From Corbicula japonica (Eukaryota > Mollusca > Bivalvia > Venerida > Cyrenidae), in NCBI GenBank assembly GCA_038501625.1, contig JAZAYU010000185.1, forward strand, positions 868,001-932,000: a stretch of 64,000 nucleotides of DNA. The letters run 5' to 3'. The notes beneath the pieces are model-generated. The model was given only the letters and a program-made list of their open reading frames with translations. It made no database searches and was not told where the DNA came from. Positions 22,301 through 31,989 of this stretch are shown here, piece after piece. Each line of letters starts with the position of its first letter. Position 1 is the stretch's first letter. The position numbers and the translations under genes are program-made.

Positions 22301-23955
22301 TCGATAGTTTTCTAGATTATAACTTAAACGTTCAATTTTCAACCCAAAATGACGGATCTGAGATTGCAGAAAAATTGTTCAATGACTGGTGTGATACTCT
22401 TTGGTCAAACGATGTATACAAACAAACATTTGCATTGGAAGAAGATGCTATGAACTATATTTACTCAAGTTACCTAACTCACAGATTGCAAGTTGATGAA
22501 TTGCTTCAAGTTGAAGATATTCAACAAAGAAATTTAAGTTCTTTTTTGAAAAGATTCCCGGACAGTTACTGGTTACACAAAAACGTAAGTTCCGCGGAAA
22601 AGGCTATGGCAAAGAACGTCGCTGAAGAGTGTTTTACGTTTGTCAAACATTTGGAGATCGAGCTAAAAACAATGAAACAATTCTACCATTCCGATATGTT
22701 CAAAGACATCATATTAGAAGTAAGAAATCACAAAAGTCTGTTCTACGGTGTACTCCTCACCAAACCGGTTTTTGAAATCGAACTTGTTATGTCACTGTGT
22801 GGAGAGTTTATAGAACGCGTGAAAAATATTTGCTGGGACAGAAATCTATATTCAGAACGACTCATGAAAAATACTGAGATTTATTTCAAGTCAAGATGTC
22901 GCGAAAAACTAAAATATAAGTCAACATTAAACGAAATTGTGGAAAGTTTTGTCAATGTCATAATAAACGGATCTGCAAAGGCTATTTCAGAAGCATTGCC
23001 TCAAACAATAGCTATTCATTTGAAAAATAAACACAAATTTATGAATTCAAAGCAAGGAATACTATGTTTTGTGTGGAGTAAAATGATCGAACAAAGAGAA
23101 ACCTTTCTCAAATATCTGTCTTCACCTGACATTGCCGCTCGAATTACATTTTCGGAAGTTTTTGACAGATTAATAAGGTTTGACATGGAACACTTAACAG
23201 GTGATTTAGCGACATGTATTGAAGAGTGTGCAAGTCAGTCATTGGAAATATACACAAAGGCAATTAAAAACCAGATGCTTTGTTTTACAATAAGTCAAAA
23301 CCTCTCGACACCAATTGAGATAACTGTCGAAATTCTAAAAAACTCGCTCGGCAATTTGCTCAATCTTGAATCAACGCGAATGTTTGAACATGATTTTGTA
23401 AATGATATTAATGTTGATGCGATTATTACAAACATTATTTCCAGTTTACAAAGTCAAAGTCGATTAAACGCGTTAGTCGGTAAGATAGAGTATTCATTAA
23501 AAGAAAATTTAGACGCATACAAACATGAAACTGTTTCAATAATTCTGGAGAATTTGAACGGGTGCCAGGAAAAATGTCCAATGTGCGGAGAGATATGTTG
23601 CATTTCAAATGAATTGCATACGGAAAAACATAAAGCTTTGATGCATAAACCAATTGGCTTTACGCAAAATGTCACTGGCACAACCAAAAATGCTACACTA
23701 ACTTGTCGGGAACTAATGGAACACAACGATCAAGAGGTTTTAGATAAACTTAAACATTGGGCTATTTCGCCTGATACGAGTGCATCCGATAACAGCTTTT
23801 GGAAGTACATGTATGTTTTACACATGGAGACAAATACTTGTGTTAGTGAAATGAACTTGACTGATAATATTCCCGAATCATGGAGGGCTTTAACTAAACA
23901 AGGGGAACTTAGTAAGCTTGAAGAACTTATAAAACGCTTTTCCGAAGACGATTAA
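19357..23955 (+). CDS. GVIN1-like: VLIG/GVIN1-type very large GTPase, gene 2 (divergent)
   Basis: Intact single-exon frame of 1532 residues with the same layout as its neighbours but much lower similarity. N-terminal motif LGLWHWFPGKLNRVDLFAIG; a block around HPLDTSTAVFLCCDHSARQD; degenerate GTPase-like module with SKS 178-180 and NLRG in the LFLNLRGHG stretch; full P-loop GIQSTGKS 606-613; switch motif DSEG 659-662 in place of DTEG; YHGVDK 732-737. The YIPALYEGEQPMAP block of the other two is replaced by YFPILYENDSWIEI. C-terminal Cys/His cluster C1403, C1407, C1410, C1414, H1421, H1425. The start is the first ATG after the predicted acceptor, with A at -3 and G at +4; M4 is an in-frame alternative. 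It lies about 3 kb downstream of gene 1 on the same strand. AATAAA at 24174-24179 gives a 3' UTR of about 230 bp. GTPase activity is likely from the intact motifs; the biological role is inferred. Confidence 0.94.
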   Translation: MDLMDILKRLGLWHWFPGKLNRVDLFAIGHNNSYEVNELESFDTLGCVNTFLNGIVHCDGNCRYTSGYQTRKLTGSLQKHYCKKFSHQTGSLDIHPLDTSTAVFLCCDHSARQDLVRRYWDCQHAIPLVVKTEQLEPPMMYIWPLTDLYYQREDFIKPVFSYEMKIISAIRFSHQDISKSNLLNIILSENMKPHSVFFHRNCTGSVKKLSDFCYGMIEAQPVLNSENEPMLFLNLRGHGFEHTTQLNFLKFASNVIIVLCGINELNLIGQFVEGSIRRYELLVIIVSDLDPYDEDESLHQKVENCSTNLSVKNYVIAMKGVSHSEFNKEISSVLKDVHSKHSIEDLKKSAEINSVDIDCHLFKNTLDKSKTFKTKIMNENESSVTSIFPLQGQEGVEWSKADLEIERLRKIRLQDRANVREYRENLASIKRDIRVRQIGKILTDKTKAVQQFLDHYFNIDDKEIFLRSLKFEMETVGKSNQKILHKRYKALMKQHKVDKTKAKHIEHELELLDVKLNSSSFSLNVIVREMSQMYETINSENSVSSSYFPEPVLLVNAAVSLLSVGFEIEIMDGRTKYVSRNWINGVLNELKRQIGNARVKVITVLGIQSTGKSTLLNIMFGSQFEVSYGCCTRGAQMHLVKVSPKTAKEYLADYFIIIDSEGLYSTAKKWQSEERRREERELATFVIGLSHVTIINIMGEHVTYLRDILPICVHAFLRMNQAGINAHCKIIYHGVDKSKSDQLLPQTVSLESELDWHTVAACKSEGEQEKRFRDIIQFDITKDIEYFPILYENDSWIEIINPAFSRAVVQLKQKLLDDRDAVRTLSDFTDHLNNLWTAIKRDNFVYEFTNTIETTARTLMDKRLCNRQWRIRRKVQNNMKSYKLMISNITNVGHLQEIMTNYRFERKQIQNDEEHISREEFSIAVPNMLLAKAMKSLQDSYVKKANETIEECQKICDSLVNRDFLYRQTEMNILTEDVLNNIDSFLDYNLNVQFSTQNDGSEIAEKLFNDWCDTLWSNDVYKQTFALEEDAMNYIYSSYLTHRLQVDELLQVEDIQQRNLSSFLKRFPDSYWLHKNVSSAEKAMAKNVAEECFTFVKHLEIELKTMKQFYHSDMFKDIILEVRNHKSLFYGVLLTKPVFEIELVMSLCGEFIERVKNICWDRNLYSERLMKNTEIYFKSRCREKLKYKSTLNEIVESFVNVIINGSAKAISEALPQTIAIHLKNKHKFMNSKQGILCFVWSKMIEQRETFLKYLSSPDIAARITFSEVFDRLIRFDMEHLTGDLATCIEECASQSLEIYTKAIKNQMLCFTISQNLSTPIEITVEILKNSLGNLLNLESTRMFEHDFVNDINVDAIITNIISSLQSQSRLNALVGKIEYSLKENLDAYKHETVSIILENLNGCQEKCPMCGEICCISNELHTEKHKALMHKPIGFTQNVTGTTKNATLTCRELMEHNDQEVLDKLKHWAISPDTSASDNSFWKYMYVLHMETNTCVSEMNLTDNIPESWRALTKQGELSKLEELIKRFSEDD

Positions 23956-24200
23956 ACAGAAGACATATAACTTATCAGCGCATGTCCAAAGACAAAAAAG
24001 TGATAGAACTTACGTTGATATAAATGATGTACATAGTTTTTTGTTTTGTAATGTTACATTGTCTTTTATTACTTACATCCAATTTAATCCAAATATATTG
24101 ATGTGGTACTCATTTTAAGATTTAATTCTTCCGCATATGGGAGTGGTCCTTCAGAAATACTCCATTAAATTAGAATAAAGTGAAACATGCATATCAGGTA
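23956..24200 (+). other. Probable 3' UTR of GTPase gene 2
   Basis: AT-rich sequence from the TAA stop to the AATAAA at 24174-24179 and a short tail. No repeat interrupts it. Confidence 0.5.
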
Positions 24201-24432
24201 TCGCCATACTTAAAGGCTTGTCTTCTGTTTCTTACAAATTTGAGGAAAACTTTCGAATTAGTCGCTGCCTTAGTAGTACTAGTATTAAGTGTATTTCTTG
24301 ATAAAGACGAATTTTCTTTGAAAAACATTAAACGAAACGAGTATGGAAACAAATTATATTACCATATTCAGTTAGAAAACTTCATTCATTAAAAAGAGAA
24401 TTTAAAACAAAAGAAATCTATTAACATCTCCT

Positions 24433-24687
24433 TCATTTTTTTAATCTTTCATTACCTATCTTGAGTCTTCCGCCTTTCGAGTAGAATTCTCGGAAAGCCT
24501 GCCGTGAAGACCTTATGAATTCATCGAGGAAATCGAAATACTCAGTAGTTTGCCATTTTCTTTCCGGTAAAGTTAAATCTTCTAAGACTAAAGACAGCGT
24601 CCAGCATACGTCCGTAGAACTAAGTAGTTGATTTGTTACATAGCAATTGCTTAGAGTTATTTGGTAAATTTGCTTTAGTTCAGCCAA
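24433..24687 (-). CDS. Possible terminal coding exon, unidentified protein
   Basis: A minus-strand frame ends at a TAA at 24433 and reads upstream without a usable ATG; the frame begins after an in-frame stop near 24718, close to a pyrimidine-rich tract ending in AG. The translation has a balanced, protein-like composition (for example LTLPERKWQTTEYFDFLDEF and IRSSRQAFREFYSKGGRLKI), unlike most chance frames in this AT-rich sequence. I do not recognise the family. It could be the last exon of a gene whose other exons lie at higher coordinates, or a remnant. It would be tail-to-tail with GTPase gene 2. Confidence 0.3.
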   Translation of the reverse strand: MAELKQIYQITLSNCYVTNQLLSSTDVCWTLSLVLEDLTLPERKWQTTEYFDFLDEFIRSSRQAFREFYSKGGRLKIGNERLKK

Positions 24688-24720
24688 GCTATTGAGTTTT
24701 GGTAGAATTACTTAAAAAAA

Positions 24721-26260
24721 CTAATGAATACAAATATCGCTTTTAAATACCCGTTATTATTTGCAGATACAAATGAAATTTTAGTAAGTTACTTAGATAA
24801 CATGGGTCAATTGGCAACTTTACATGTACGATAATTAATACAATACTGTGCATGTCACTTATTGCGATAACAACACTTATTTGATATAATAGACATTAAT
24901 AACTGATTTCATTTAGAGAAATTCTACGAAAACTCACGTCAAGTCCATTATTAAAAGTAAATAGTAAAAACTGAAGACAGTCTCGTTTAATGACAATTAA
25001 TGACAGCTAATGTGTCAAGTCATTGTATACGTAACAAAAATATTGAAAACCAGATCAATTAGAACATCGGGTGATAGTATATTAGTAGGGAATGGACAAT
25101 TTTTAGTTCTATATTTGTGAGGTTTTATTTATTGTCTTGTTAAACATGTTTATATTTTGCACATTATGTGTTTGTAAATGATGTATTGTTATTGTTTGAT
25201 TCATGCACGTGTGTATTTGTCACTGAGAAAAGTGAGCATAGTTATTTTCCAACAATATTGACCTGGCACTTCATTAATTTTCGTATAGGTCAATGGATAA
25301 ACACGGTTATCAGCGAATACATCGATATATTTCTCCAATTAACACGTCGGTGATTTGTGTAGATGCCGGACTACCGATTCGAAGTAGAAGTAAAACATAC
25401 GAAATTTAACGAAAACGGGGTCAAATGCAAGAGTGCCAGGTCAATATTGTTGAACAATACGCCACTGAGTTGTGAAAACCAGTTTCATTGAAAATTACAG
25501 TGAAAACATCGGTTAAAATATATTCGGAATACTTGAAAGTCGACAATGATAATTATTTGTTGACCTTGTAGTAAACCTACAGTATTTATTACGCTTTTGA
25601 CAGCATAACTTCAGCCGAGTAGCTTTAAGTGTTATGCTATAAATTAGACATGGTACACATAACATCTAAAACCACTGAGATAATGTATATAAAGATAATT
25701 TGTTTTTTTTATGTTTATTATTTATTTTTAATTGTTTATTTTTAAGACAAATACTTTAATTCCTACACCAGTTATTTTTTTATTATCATACACACATGCA
25801 AGATGACCTGTCGTTGTTGCTATTGGCTGCTTACTCTAAATCGTCCTGTTCATTCTTGCACTTGTTTACGACAACTTTTTCATACGTTTTTAAAAAATAC
25901 ATACAACTCAGTTTGCTTAGCACCAAGTTAACCAAACATCCTTGTAGAGCCTAGATTATTAAGATATTATTAAGTAATGTATCACAAAGTTCCCCAGTGT
26001 ACACATAACCTTGAATGACTGTGGTATTTACGAAGCGACTCTGTATTTTCACAGTGTTTAACTTAAGCGGCATACATTTACCCGAGATTTGTAGGGTACT
26101 TATACTTGTCATCTATGGGTTCGCGTTACTTAACAGTTATCACAATGAAGTAAAGACGAAAACAAATTTATCTGTTAAATTTTGATTTATTTCTCCTATT
26201 CCAACCTTTTCCTGTTATTTAAATCTTAAAATGACCATGGAATATCCAAAAACAATAGAA
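24721..26260. other. Intergenic, no gene recognised
   Basis: AT-rich, short frames only. No clear repeat or RNA gene. Confidence 0.45.
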
Positions 26261-26598
26261 TGCATCCATATGATTGTCATTGGTGTCCGCCATATTGTTC
26301 TGAATTACGTCATCATTCGTTTCGCGGTATGTGAAAATTCTTGAAAATAAATCGAACACTCGTAGGTTTAGAACACTAAATGTTTAATCAGATTACAAGT
26401 TATTTAAAGTGTGATAGGTGAACATGTCAAAACTATAACTGTTAACTAAATTTTAACAAATAACAACTGTTAATGACACTGACTGTAAAAAATTATTCCT
26501 CTGGACAGTGCTTGCAATTGAAAGAACTTTCATTCCATATTTAATATTTAGTGTTGGGTTACCTATCTGATTTAAAATTTAGTGGTCGGTTACCTAAC

Positions 26599-26680
26599 TA
26601 TATATAAACACTTCCGGGGCTATGGGCGGGGCAGACGAACTTGTAAACAAAGCAAAATAGGACAAAAATAAGGGCTGAAG
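26599..26680 (+). promoter_or_regulatory. Possible TATA promoter with short first exon
   Basis: TATATAAA at 26601-26608 is followed about 16 bases later by a GC box (GGGCGGGGC, 26624-26632), and then by a consensus donor AAG|GTGAGT at 26681. Together they look like a promoter plus a short non-coding first exon on the plus strand. About 300 bp upstream, 'CCGCCATATTG' and 'TTACGTCA' (YY1-like and CRE-like) also occur. No plus-strand gene is found downstream, so the target is unknown and the match may be chance. Confidence 0.25.
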
Positions 26681-26689
26681 GTGAGTTTT

Positions 26690-27655
26690 TTTGCTTCATT
26701 TCTAACAAAAACACATATTTGATGTATACGAACGAATACTCACCAAGAATCTGCTCATAACTGTTGATAAAACGTTTTTTCGTCAAGCCACAAATATAGG
26801 TCAGCAACGTGACAAAGTAAACAATCGGTAGTGGGCGCAACACAAATACCGCGAGACAAACGATGACGCGACACCAATGAAAGCATTAAGGTTGATGACT
26901 GAATTATGACAAATGTGAAGTTAAGAAGGCATTTATCGGGTATAGACATCCATAGATTTTTGGCAAAAATACACATACAAATCTTGAACACCATCCCATA
27001 CAAATTCTAAATAAACCCGAAAAACTTTTGTCTATATTCAGTTATAAATAACAAGTCGGGTACGTAAAAACAAATAAAAAAATCGCATATAGCGAAAGAA
27101 ATGTACAAATATTCTTGGTGCTAAGCAAACTTTGTGTCATTCAACCAGATTTTCGGAGTTGTTTTGTTGTTTTCACTTGCGTTTTAAAGGATTGTATTTC
27201 AAAAATTGTATCAAAAGTTGTTATCACTTAATTTTTTATCTGACCGAAATGCAAGACTTAATCGGCAGTCCTCAATATTTACAACATGCACCCTCTAAAT
27301 CTTATAGAGGTTTTCTCATTTTCGTGACATTGATTGGATGTTAATAATTACCATTGAAAACCTAAAAGATTTGTTTTCGTTTAATGAGTTAAAATCTCTG
27401 TAATGTTACTTTTAGGGTTGTGTGTATAGCCATATTATTCTATTCCGCTTTCAATGAAAGAAGCTAAGATGCTGGAATATTATATTCAAAACTTCAGTTT
27501 CATCGGATAACTATTTCATTGAATTTAGAGCCAAACAATATCAGTTTCAATACTCGTTATGTTTTGTTTATAGAAATATTGTTATACGTATTTAAGAAAA
27601 TTATTCAAATATGTTATTGAAATTTTGTTATTATATTTTATTAACAATGATTATA
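26690..27655. other. Intergenic, no gene recognised
   Basis: Short frames on both strands without recognisable motifs. Confidence 0.45.
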
Positions 27656-28216
27656 CACTCAACAAAAGTTCTAATTGGTCATGCATTGTATATGTTTACA
27701 CTGTACGCTAGTTTCGTTTCTTCCCTACGTCAAGAGAGATTTTGGAAAGAACTGTTTTGTCTAGAAATCAATAATCTAATGTATTTTTAATCTTTATTGA
27801 TTGTTTTCTTAAATAAATCCAATACCATTTACATACAGCACAGGGTCAAGATTTAAACAGTCTTTAATTAAAAGGGAGGTAATTTTAAAATTGTATACTT
27901 TGATAGGGGTTTATTTAAACAAATGTGCTATTGATTAATCATGTTTTATGTTTTTCCTACTAATGAGGGGTCCTTTGAAAACAAGACAAGGAATTAAGAA
28001 CCAATTTCCGTGTGCTTGACCATTGTATGCAGGAAATGCATTTTTAGCAAAATTAAGGATAACTCTTGCCAAACTGTTCCAAAGTCAATTGATACAAGAT
28101 TAAAGCTTCAGTTGAACACTGATGTTGGCATATGATCATAAATAAAGAGTGAATTCAATGTCTTTCTAATAAAAAATTATGTACAAAAAGTGACCAATTA
28201 GAACTTTTGTTGAGTG
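27656..28216 (+). mobile_element. 561 bp MITE with TA target duplication
   Basis: The ends are CACTCAACAAAAGTTCTAAT and its reverse complement, about 26 bp of near-perfect terminal repeat, flanked on both sides by TA (27654-27655 and 28217-28218). The size, TA duplication and lack of coding capacity fit a non-autonomous Tc1/mariner-type element. This is the best-preserved of three copies in the window (others at 8618-8835 and 10130-10565). Confidence 0.88.
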
Positions 28217-28243
28217 TATTGTTTTACGCACTCTTAAACGTTA

Positions 28244-28314
28244 TTTGAATCTACGAATACCCATCGTCAATGAAGGCAAAGCCCGATACATAGGATGCCA
28301 TTCGTAGCTTCAAA
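28244..28314. repeat. 71 bp palindromic mini-element, copy 1
   Basis: The left end TTTGAATCTACGAAT pairs with the right end ATTCGTAGCTTCAAA. It is nearly identical over its full length to 29991-30061, with similar flanks (TTA on the left and ATGACTTAACAA on the right). The middle contains GAAGGCAAAGCCCGATACAT. Confidence 0.8.
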
Positions 28315-28639
28315 TGACTTAACAAATCTTCGATTCTCTTGACCAGAATGCTTAAACTCTTCGAATATTCTTTCAAATGAAATGTATTTGATAGCCAATA
28401 TTGATATCTTTATAAATAGATCAAGTTTAATTCAATACGAACTCCAATGTAAAATGGGTAAGGAAATTTTTTTATTCCGCTGTATACTCTCCTTTAAACA
28501 AATCTCAAATTCTTGTTGTTTTTTTTCCATTGAAAATAAATGCCTGCTGCTCAAGGTTTAAGTTAAAAATAATCAATGTTCAAAGTTTAAGGAATCTTGT
28601 CACGTGAAAGCAAGAGATTTAAAAATATTTTGTTTGAAA

Positions 28640-28830
28640 TACAAATGGATAACGTTGTATTTTTAATTTTATATTGTTCATACTGTACAGATGATGGAAT
28701 CAATAAATTAATCATTTAATATTTCGATGTTGCTAAATTTAAATGTGTTTGAATTAAAATGGATTTAGTTATGTATTTAATGTTATATTGATCATACTTT
28801 AAAAATGATGGAATCAAAATGTTATCAACT
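28640..28830 (+). repeat. Diverged tandem duplication, ~130 bp unit
   Basis: Two copies of a segment of the form AAATGGAT..TTATATTG.TCATACT..A.ATGATGGAATCA start near 28643 and 28777. Diverged, without coding capacity. Confidence 0.5.
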
Positions 28831-29254
28831 TTATTTATCGGTGTTCTCAAAATGAGAACAGAATGTATTTTTTGATTTTCGTGTTTTATCTTGTCAAATG
28901 ATGGTACCTTTTTCGTGTAGACAATAATGTATCAAGTTGATCAGATTATCTTGTAACAGGACTTTAACCTTGTCAGGTGTCCATCATGAGTTTTTATTAA
29001 CTACATGTAGACTAGAATAGATTACTGATAACAGACTTTGATAAAGCGCGAAAAGTTTTAATCTCGCATACAAAGTTTTTCACAACGTTTTCCGATTACC
29101 TGAGTAGTCATGTACAATTTCACCTTATACACAATTTGACGTCGTAAACAGATGTCGTCATGCAAAATATTTTATCTTTATTTATGACTTAAGAATGACA
29201 TCTGAATTCTAACTGAAAGTCTAGCAGGAAAATACTTTTTTATGCTTTCAATAA

Positions 29255-29620
29255 ATTAAAGAATTTTCCCGGTTAAATAAAAATGATATTTCACTGTTTT
29301 CAAACAGTGGAATATCAATTTTATTTTCACTGATTTTTTCACGTTGGTACCCAAACGCACATAACATACCAAAATGAGAACGTTTAGAAAACGTCGCGTC
29401 ATAAACAAAATTTCTTGCAACTTTTCTGTCAAATTCACGAAAATTGTGCACCAAAAGCATAAAATAAAAAGAAAATTTGTTTTTACTAGTGAAAGATAGA
29501 AATATATTTCACTCGTGAACTCCGGAATTATGTATTTTCACAAGCCACTCGAGAAAATACGAATTCAGGTGCTCGCTTGGTGAAATATATTTCTTACACT
29601 GGAAAAAATAAATTTCCTCT
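29255..29620 (+). repeat. Dispersed repeat with palindrome, copy 2
   Basis: Matches 16530-16929 in the same orientation. The terminal palindrome (about 29475-29620) has lost part of its centre (CACAAGCCACTCGAG instead of the longer copy 1 form), which shortens the loop. Confidence 0.8.
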
Positions 29621-29990
29621 ATAAGTTTCATACCATGCTAGACTATCACTTGTATTTGTTCAGTGTTATTTGTTCAAATGGGGCGCGTCAATGGGAAAGG
29701 TGTCTTCTGTGATATAGTTTTACATTTAGGTAGTTTCTATTTTTGGAAAAAAACTTACAAAAGTCTATTATTTTCTCATAACGAATAACCAATGTTGTCT
29801 GCTCTTTTTTTGACGTCAATTCACATATTGACGTTAGCTGTACGATGACGCCTTGTCCCGCGTCGCGCTCCAAATGATATTTTTGTGTGTAATTTCAACC
29901 GTTCTGTTTTAAAATATTTTGTGAAGTTTTATTTCAAAAATCTGCAATAATATAAGAATATTATTATGACAAACTGTTCTTCGAATATTA

Positions 29991-30061
29991 TTTGAATCTA
30001 CGAATACCCATCGTCGATGAAGGCAAAGCCCGATACATATGATGCCATTCGTAGCTTCAAA
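29991..30061. repeat. 71 bp palindromic mini-element, copy 2
   Basis: Differs from 28244-28314 at only a couple of positions. It has the same inverted ends and an ATGACTTAACAA right flank. Confidence 0.8.
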
Positions 30062-30690
30062 TGACTTAACAACTCTGCGATTCAATACGAGTGCTTGAAC
30101 ACTTACAATACTATTTTTTTACTGATTTCATTGCAATAATGAAATAACTTTAAGTGCAACCTTGATTTTTCTCCTTTGTTTCTTGTCATATCTTACTTAT
30201 TATTGATATTTTACATAATTATAAGCTATATCAAAATGAAGTTTCATTGAATTAATGGTTCAACAGTCAAGCAATTAGGTAATAAATAAAAGTGTTAATG
30301 GCAAGTAGTTTGACATGTTCATTTATTTGAATACAAAGGAAAACATTTTGTAACTGCAGTCTTATGTAGTTGGTTTCATTTGTAAAGTGCCAGCAACAAT
30401 TTTCAATTATATCATAATACATTTATAAAGAAATTTGCTATTTCTGTTTGTTTTGAAATTTCGCGTCCACTTATAGTCACCAAGTTTAAAAGTGAGTCCT
30501 TCGTTATGAATTGCATCACCTTTACTATAAAGGCATAGCTTTAAAAGACGTCGCAGACTGTATAATTCTTGCATGTCAGACCAGATTTTTTTCTATTTGT
30601 ATCAGCTGTCTGTCCGACAAGCTCATCGTAAGATCATCTGTTGTTAAAGATATATCTTGTGTAAATTCGTGATGTCACGTATTATACATT
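30062..30690. other. Intergenic, no gene recognised
   Basis: AT-rich sequence before the truncated reverse transcriptase. No upstream reverse transcriptase motifs are seen here, which marks the 5' break of that element. Confidence 0.45.
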
Positions 30691-31458
30691 TTGACGTTAT
30701 GCAAAAGAAAGAAAATCGTTATATTTCACCTTTCTACCGAACATCAAGATGATATTATTACAGCTTTTAACAACACATCGAGGTACCTTGATGATTTATT
30801 AAATATAGATAATAACCATTTTCCATCACTGGTTAATAAGATTTATCCTAAAGAACTACAGCTTAATAAAGCGAACACTTCAGAAAAGCAAGCTAACTTT
30901 CTTGATTTAAATCTATCCATTGACAATGGTTACGTCACTACTAAAATTTATGATAAAAGAGATGATTTTAATTTTAATATAGTAAATTTTCCGTTTCTAG
31001 ACGGCGATGTTCCTCGTGCGACTTCTTACGGGGTTTATATCTCACAGCTTGTTCGCTTTTCAAGAGCTTGCAACGATGTGAATGATTTCAATGAACGTAA
31101 TCTTTGCATTACAGAAAAACTTTTAAAACAAGGTTATCGGTATCACAAATTAAGGAAAACCTTTTGCAAGTTTTATCGCCGATATCCAGATCTAATTCAT
31201 AAATACAGGTGCAGTTTAAAATCACTATTGCCACAAGGTATTTCACAGCCAGTTTTTTATGGAGATTTAATTTATAAACTTAAGAAGATAAAAGGCGATG
31301 TTAATTTCTCCCGGTTATTCGTAAAAATCATCTGTAAATTTAAAAAGAAAGGTTACCAACATGATGTTTTACAGCGCTCTGCAGGCCTGGTGATTAAACC
31401 ATCTACAGTTGATCAGTATGCTTATCTCTTTGTTTGCACGACGGTGGCAGGGGTTTAA
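30691..31458 (+). pseudogene. 5'-truncated reverse transcriptase fragment
   Basis: About 250 codons of the C-terminal part of a retroelement polymerase. RYLDD (YLDD at residues 32-35 of the frame) is the catalytic Y-x-D-D motif; it is followed by FLDLNLSI, KIYDKRDDFNF, FPFLDGDVPRATSYGVYISQ and LLKQGYRYHKLRKTFCKFYR. The first codon is TTG, not ATG, and the finger and palm motifs that should precede YxDD are missing, so the copy is truncated near 30700. The stop TAA is at the position where the family frame appears to end. I cannot assign it to a LINE, Penelope-like or DIRS-type clade from this piece alone. It is followed by a 3' region that recurs elsewhere in the window. Confidence 0.82.
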
Positions 31459-31985
31459 GAGTTTATGAAAGTTTATGGGGAAATCTTTTCTAAAAAGAAC
31501 CTAGAAGCTCGATTTGTTTCTTTTATCCCGGTCATCGTGTTCTTGCTGATTTTACTCCAGGTGCTCTGGTCTCTGTAAGATCATTGAGTACCCGCCCTTT
31601 GGCTTTGCAATGCTATTAAATTCTTATGTTTATATGTTTTTATGCTTTTGCATGCAACATTGTTGAGCTGATGGGTGGGTTGGAGTTATTTCACCAAGAC
31701 AATTTGTACTTGTTTTGTGATACGAGAACCTGTTGGGGGCAAGTGTAAGGTTGGTGCACCCTAGAACCTGGTTTAAACCCCCAGTGGCAATTTGTTTTGC
31801 CACTGACCGTTCCAAGGCGGTAACCCCTCCGGTTCTCACTTCCATTATTTGTTTGTGGCGTCCATTTTGAAACTGATTTTTGTAATACCATGCTCTCTTT
31901 TCCTCTCTACTTTTTGGCTGTGTGGGGAGGCTGTGTATGCTGGATGTGGCCATTCCTGTTATGCATATTTCATTTTTTTGTCAAA
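31459..31985 (+). mobile_element. 3' region of the reverse transcriptase element
   Basis: Non-coding tail shared with copies at 10735-11160, 33726-34056, 34226-34490, 40840-40985, 54650-55262 and 63410-64000. It contains a conserved hairpin, CAGTGGCAATTTGTTTTGCC followed by ACTG, near 31781, and ends with the terminus ATGCATATTTCA and a T-run near 31980. Confidence 0.82.
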
Positions 31986-31989
31986 CAGA

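Noticed and set aside
30691..30693. TTG as the start of the reverse transcriptase frame
   Set aside because: Not a plausible eukaryotic start here; the frame is a truncated element, not an independent gene.
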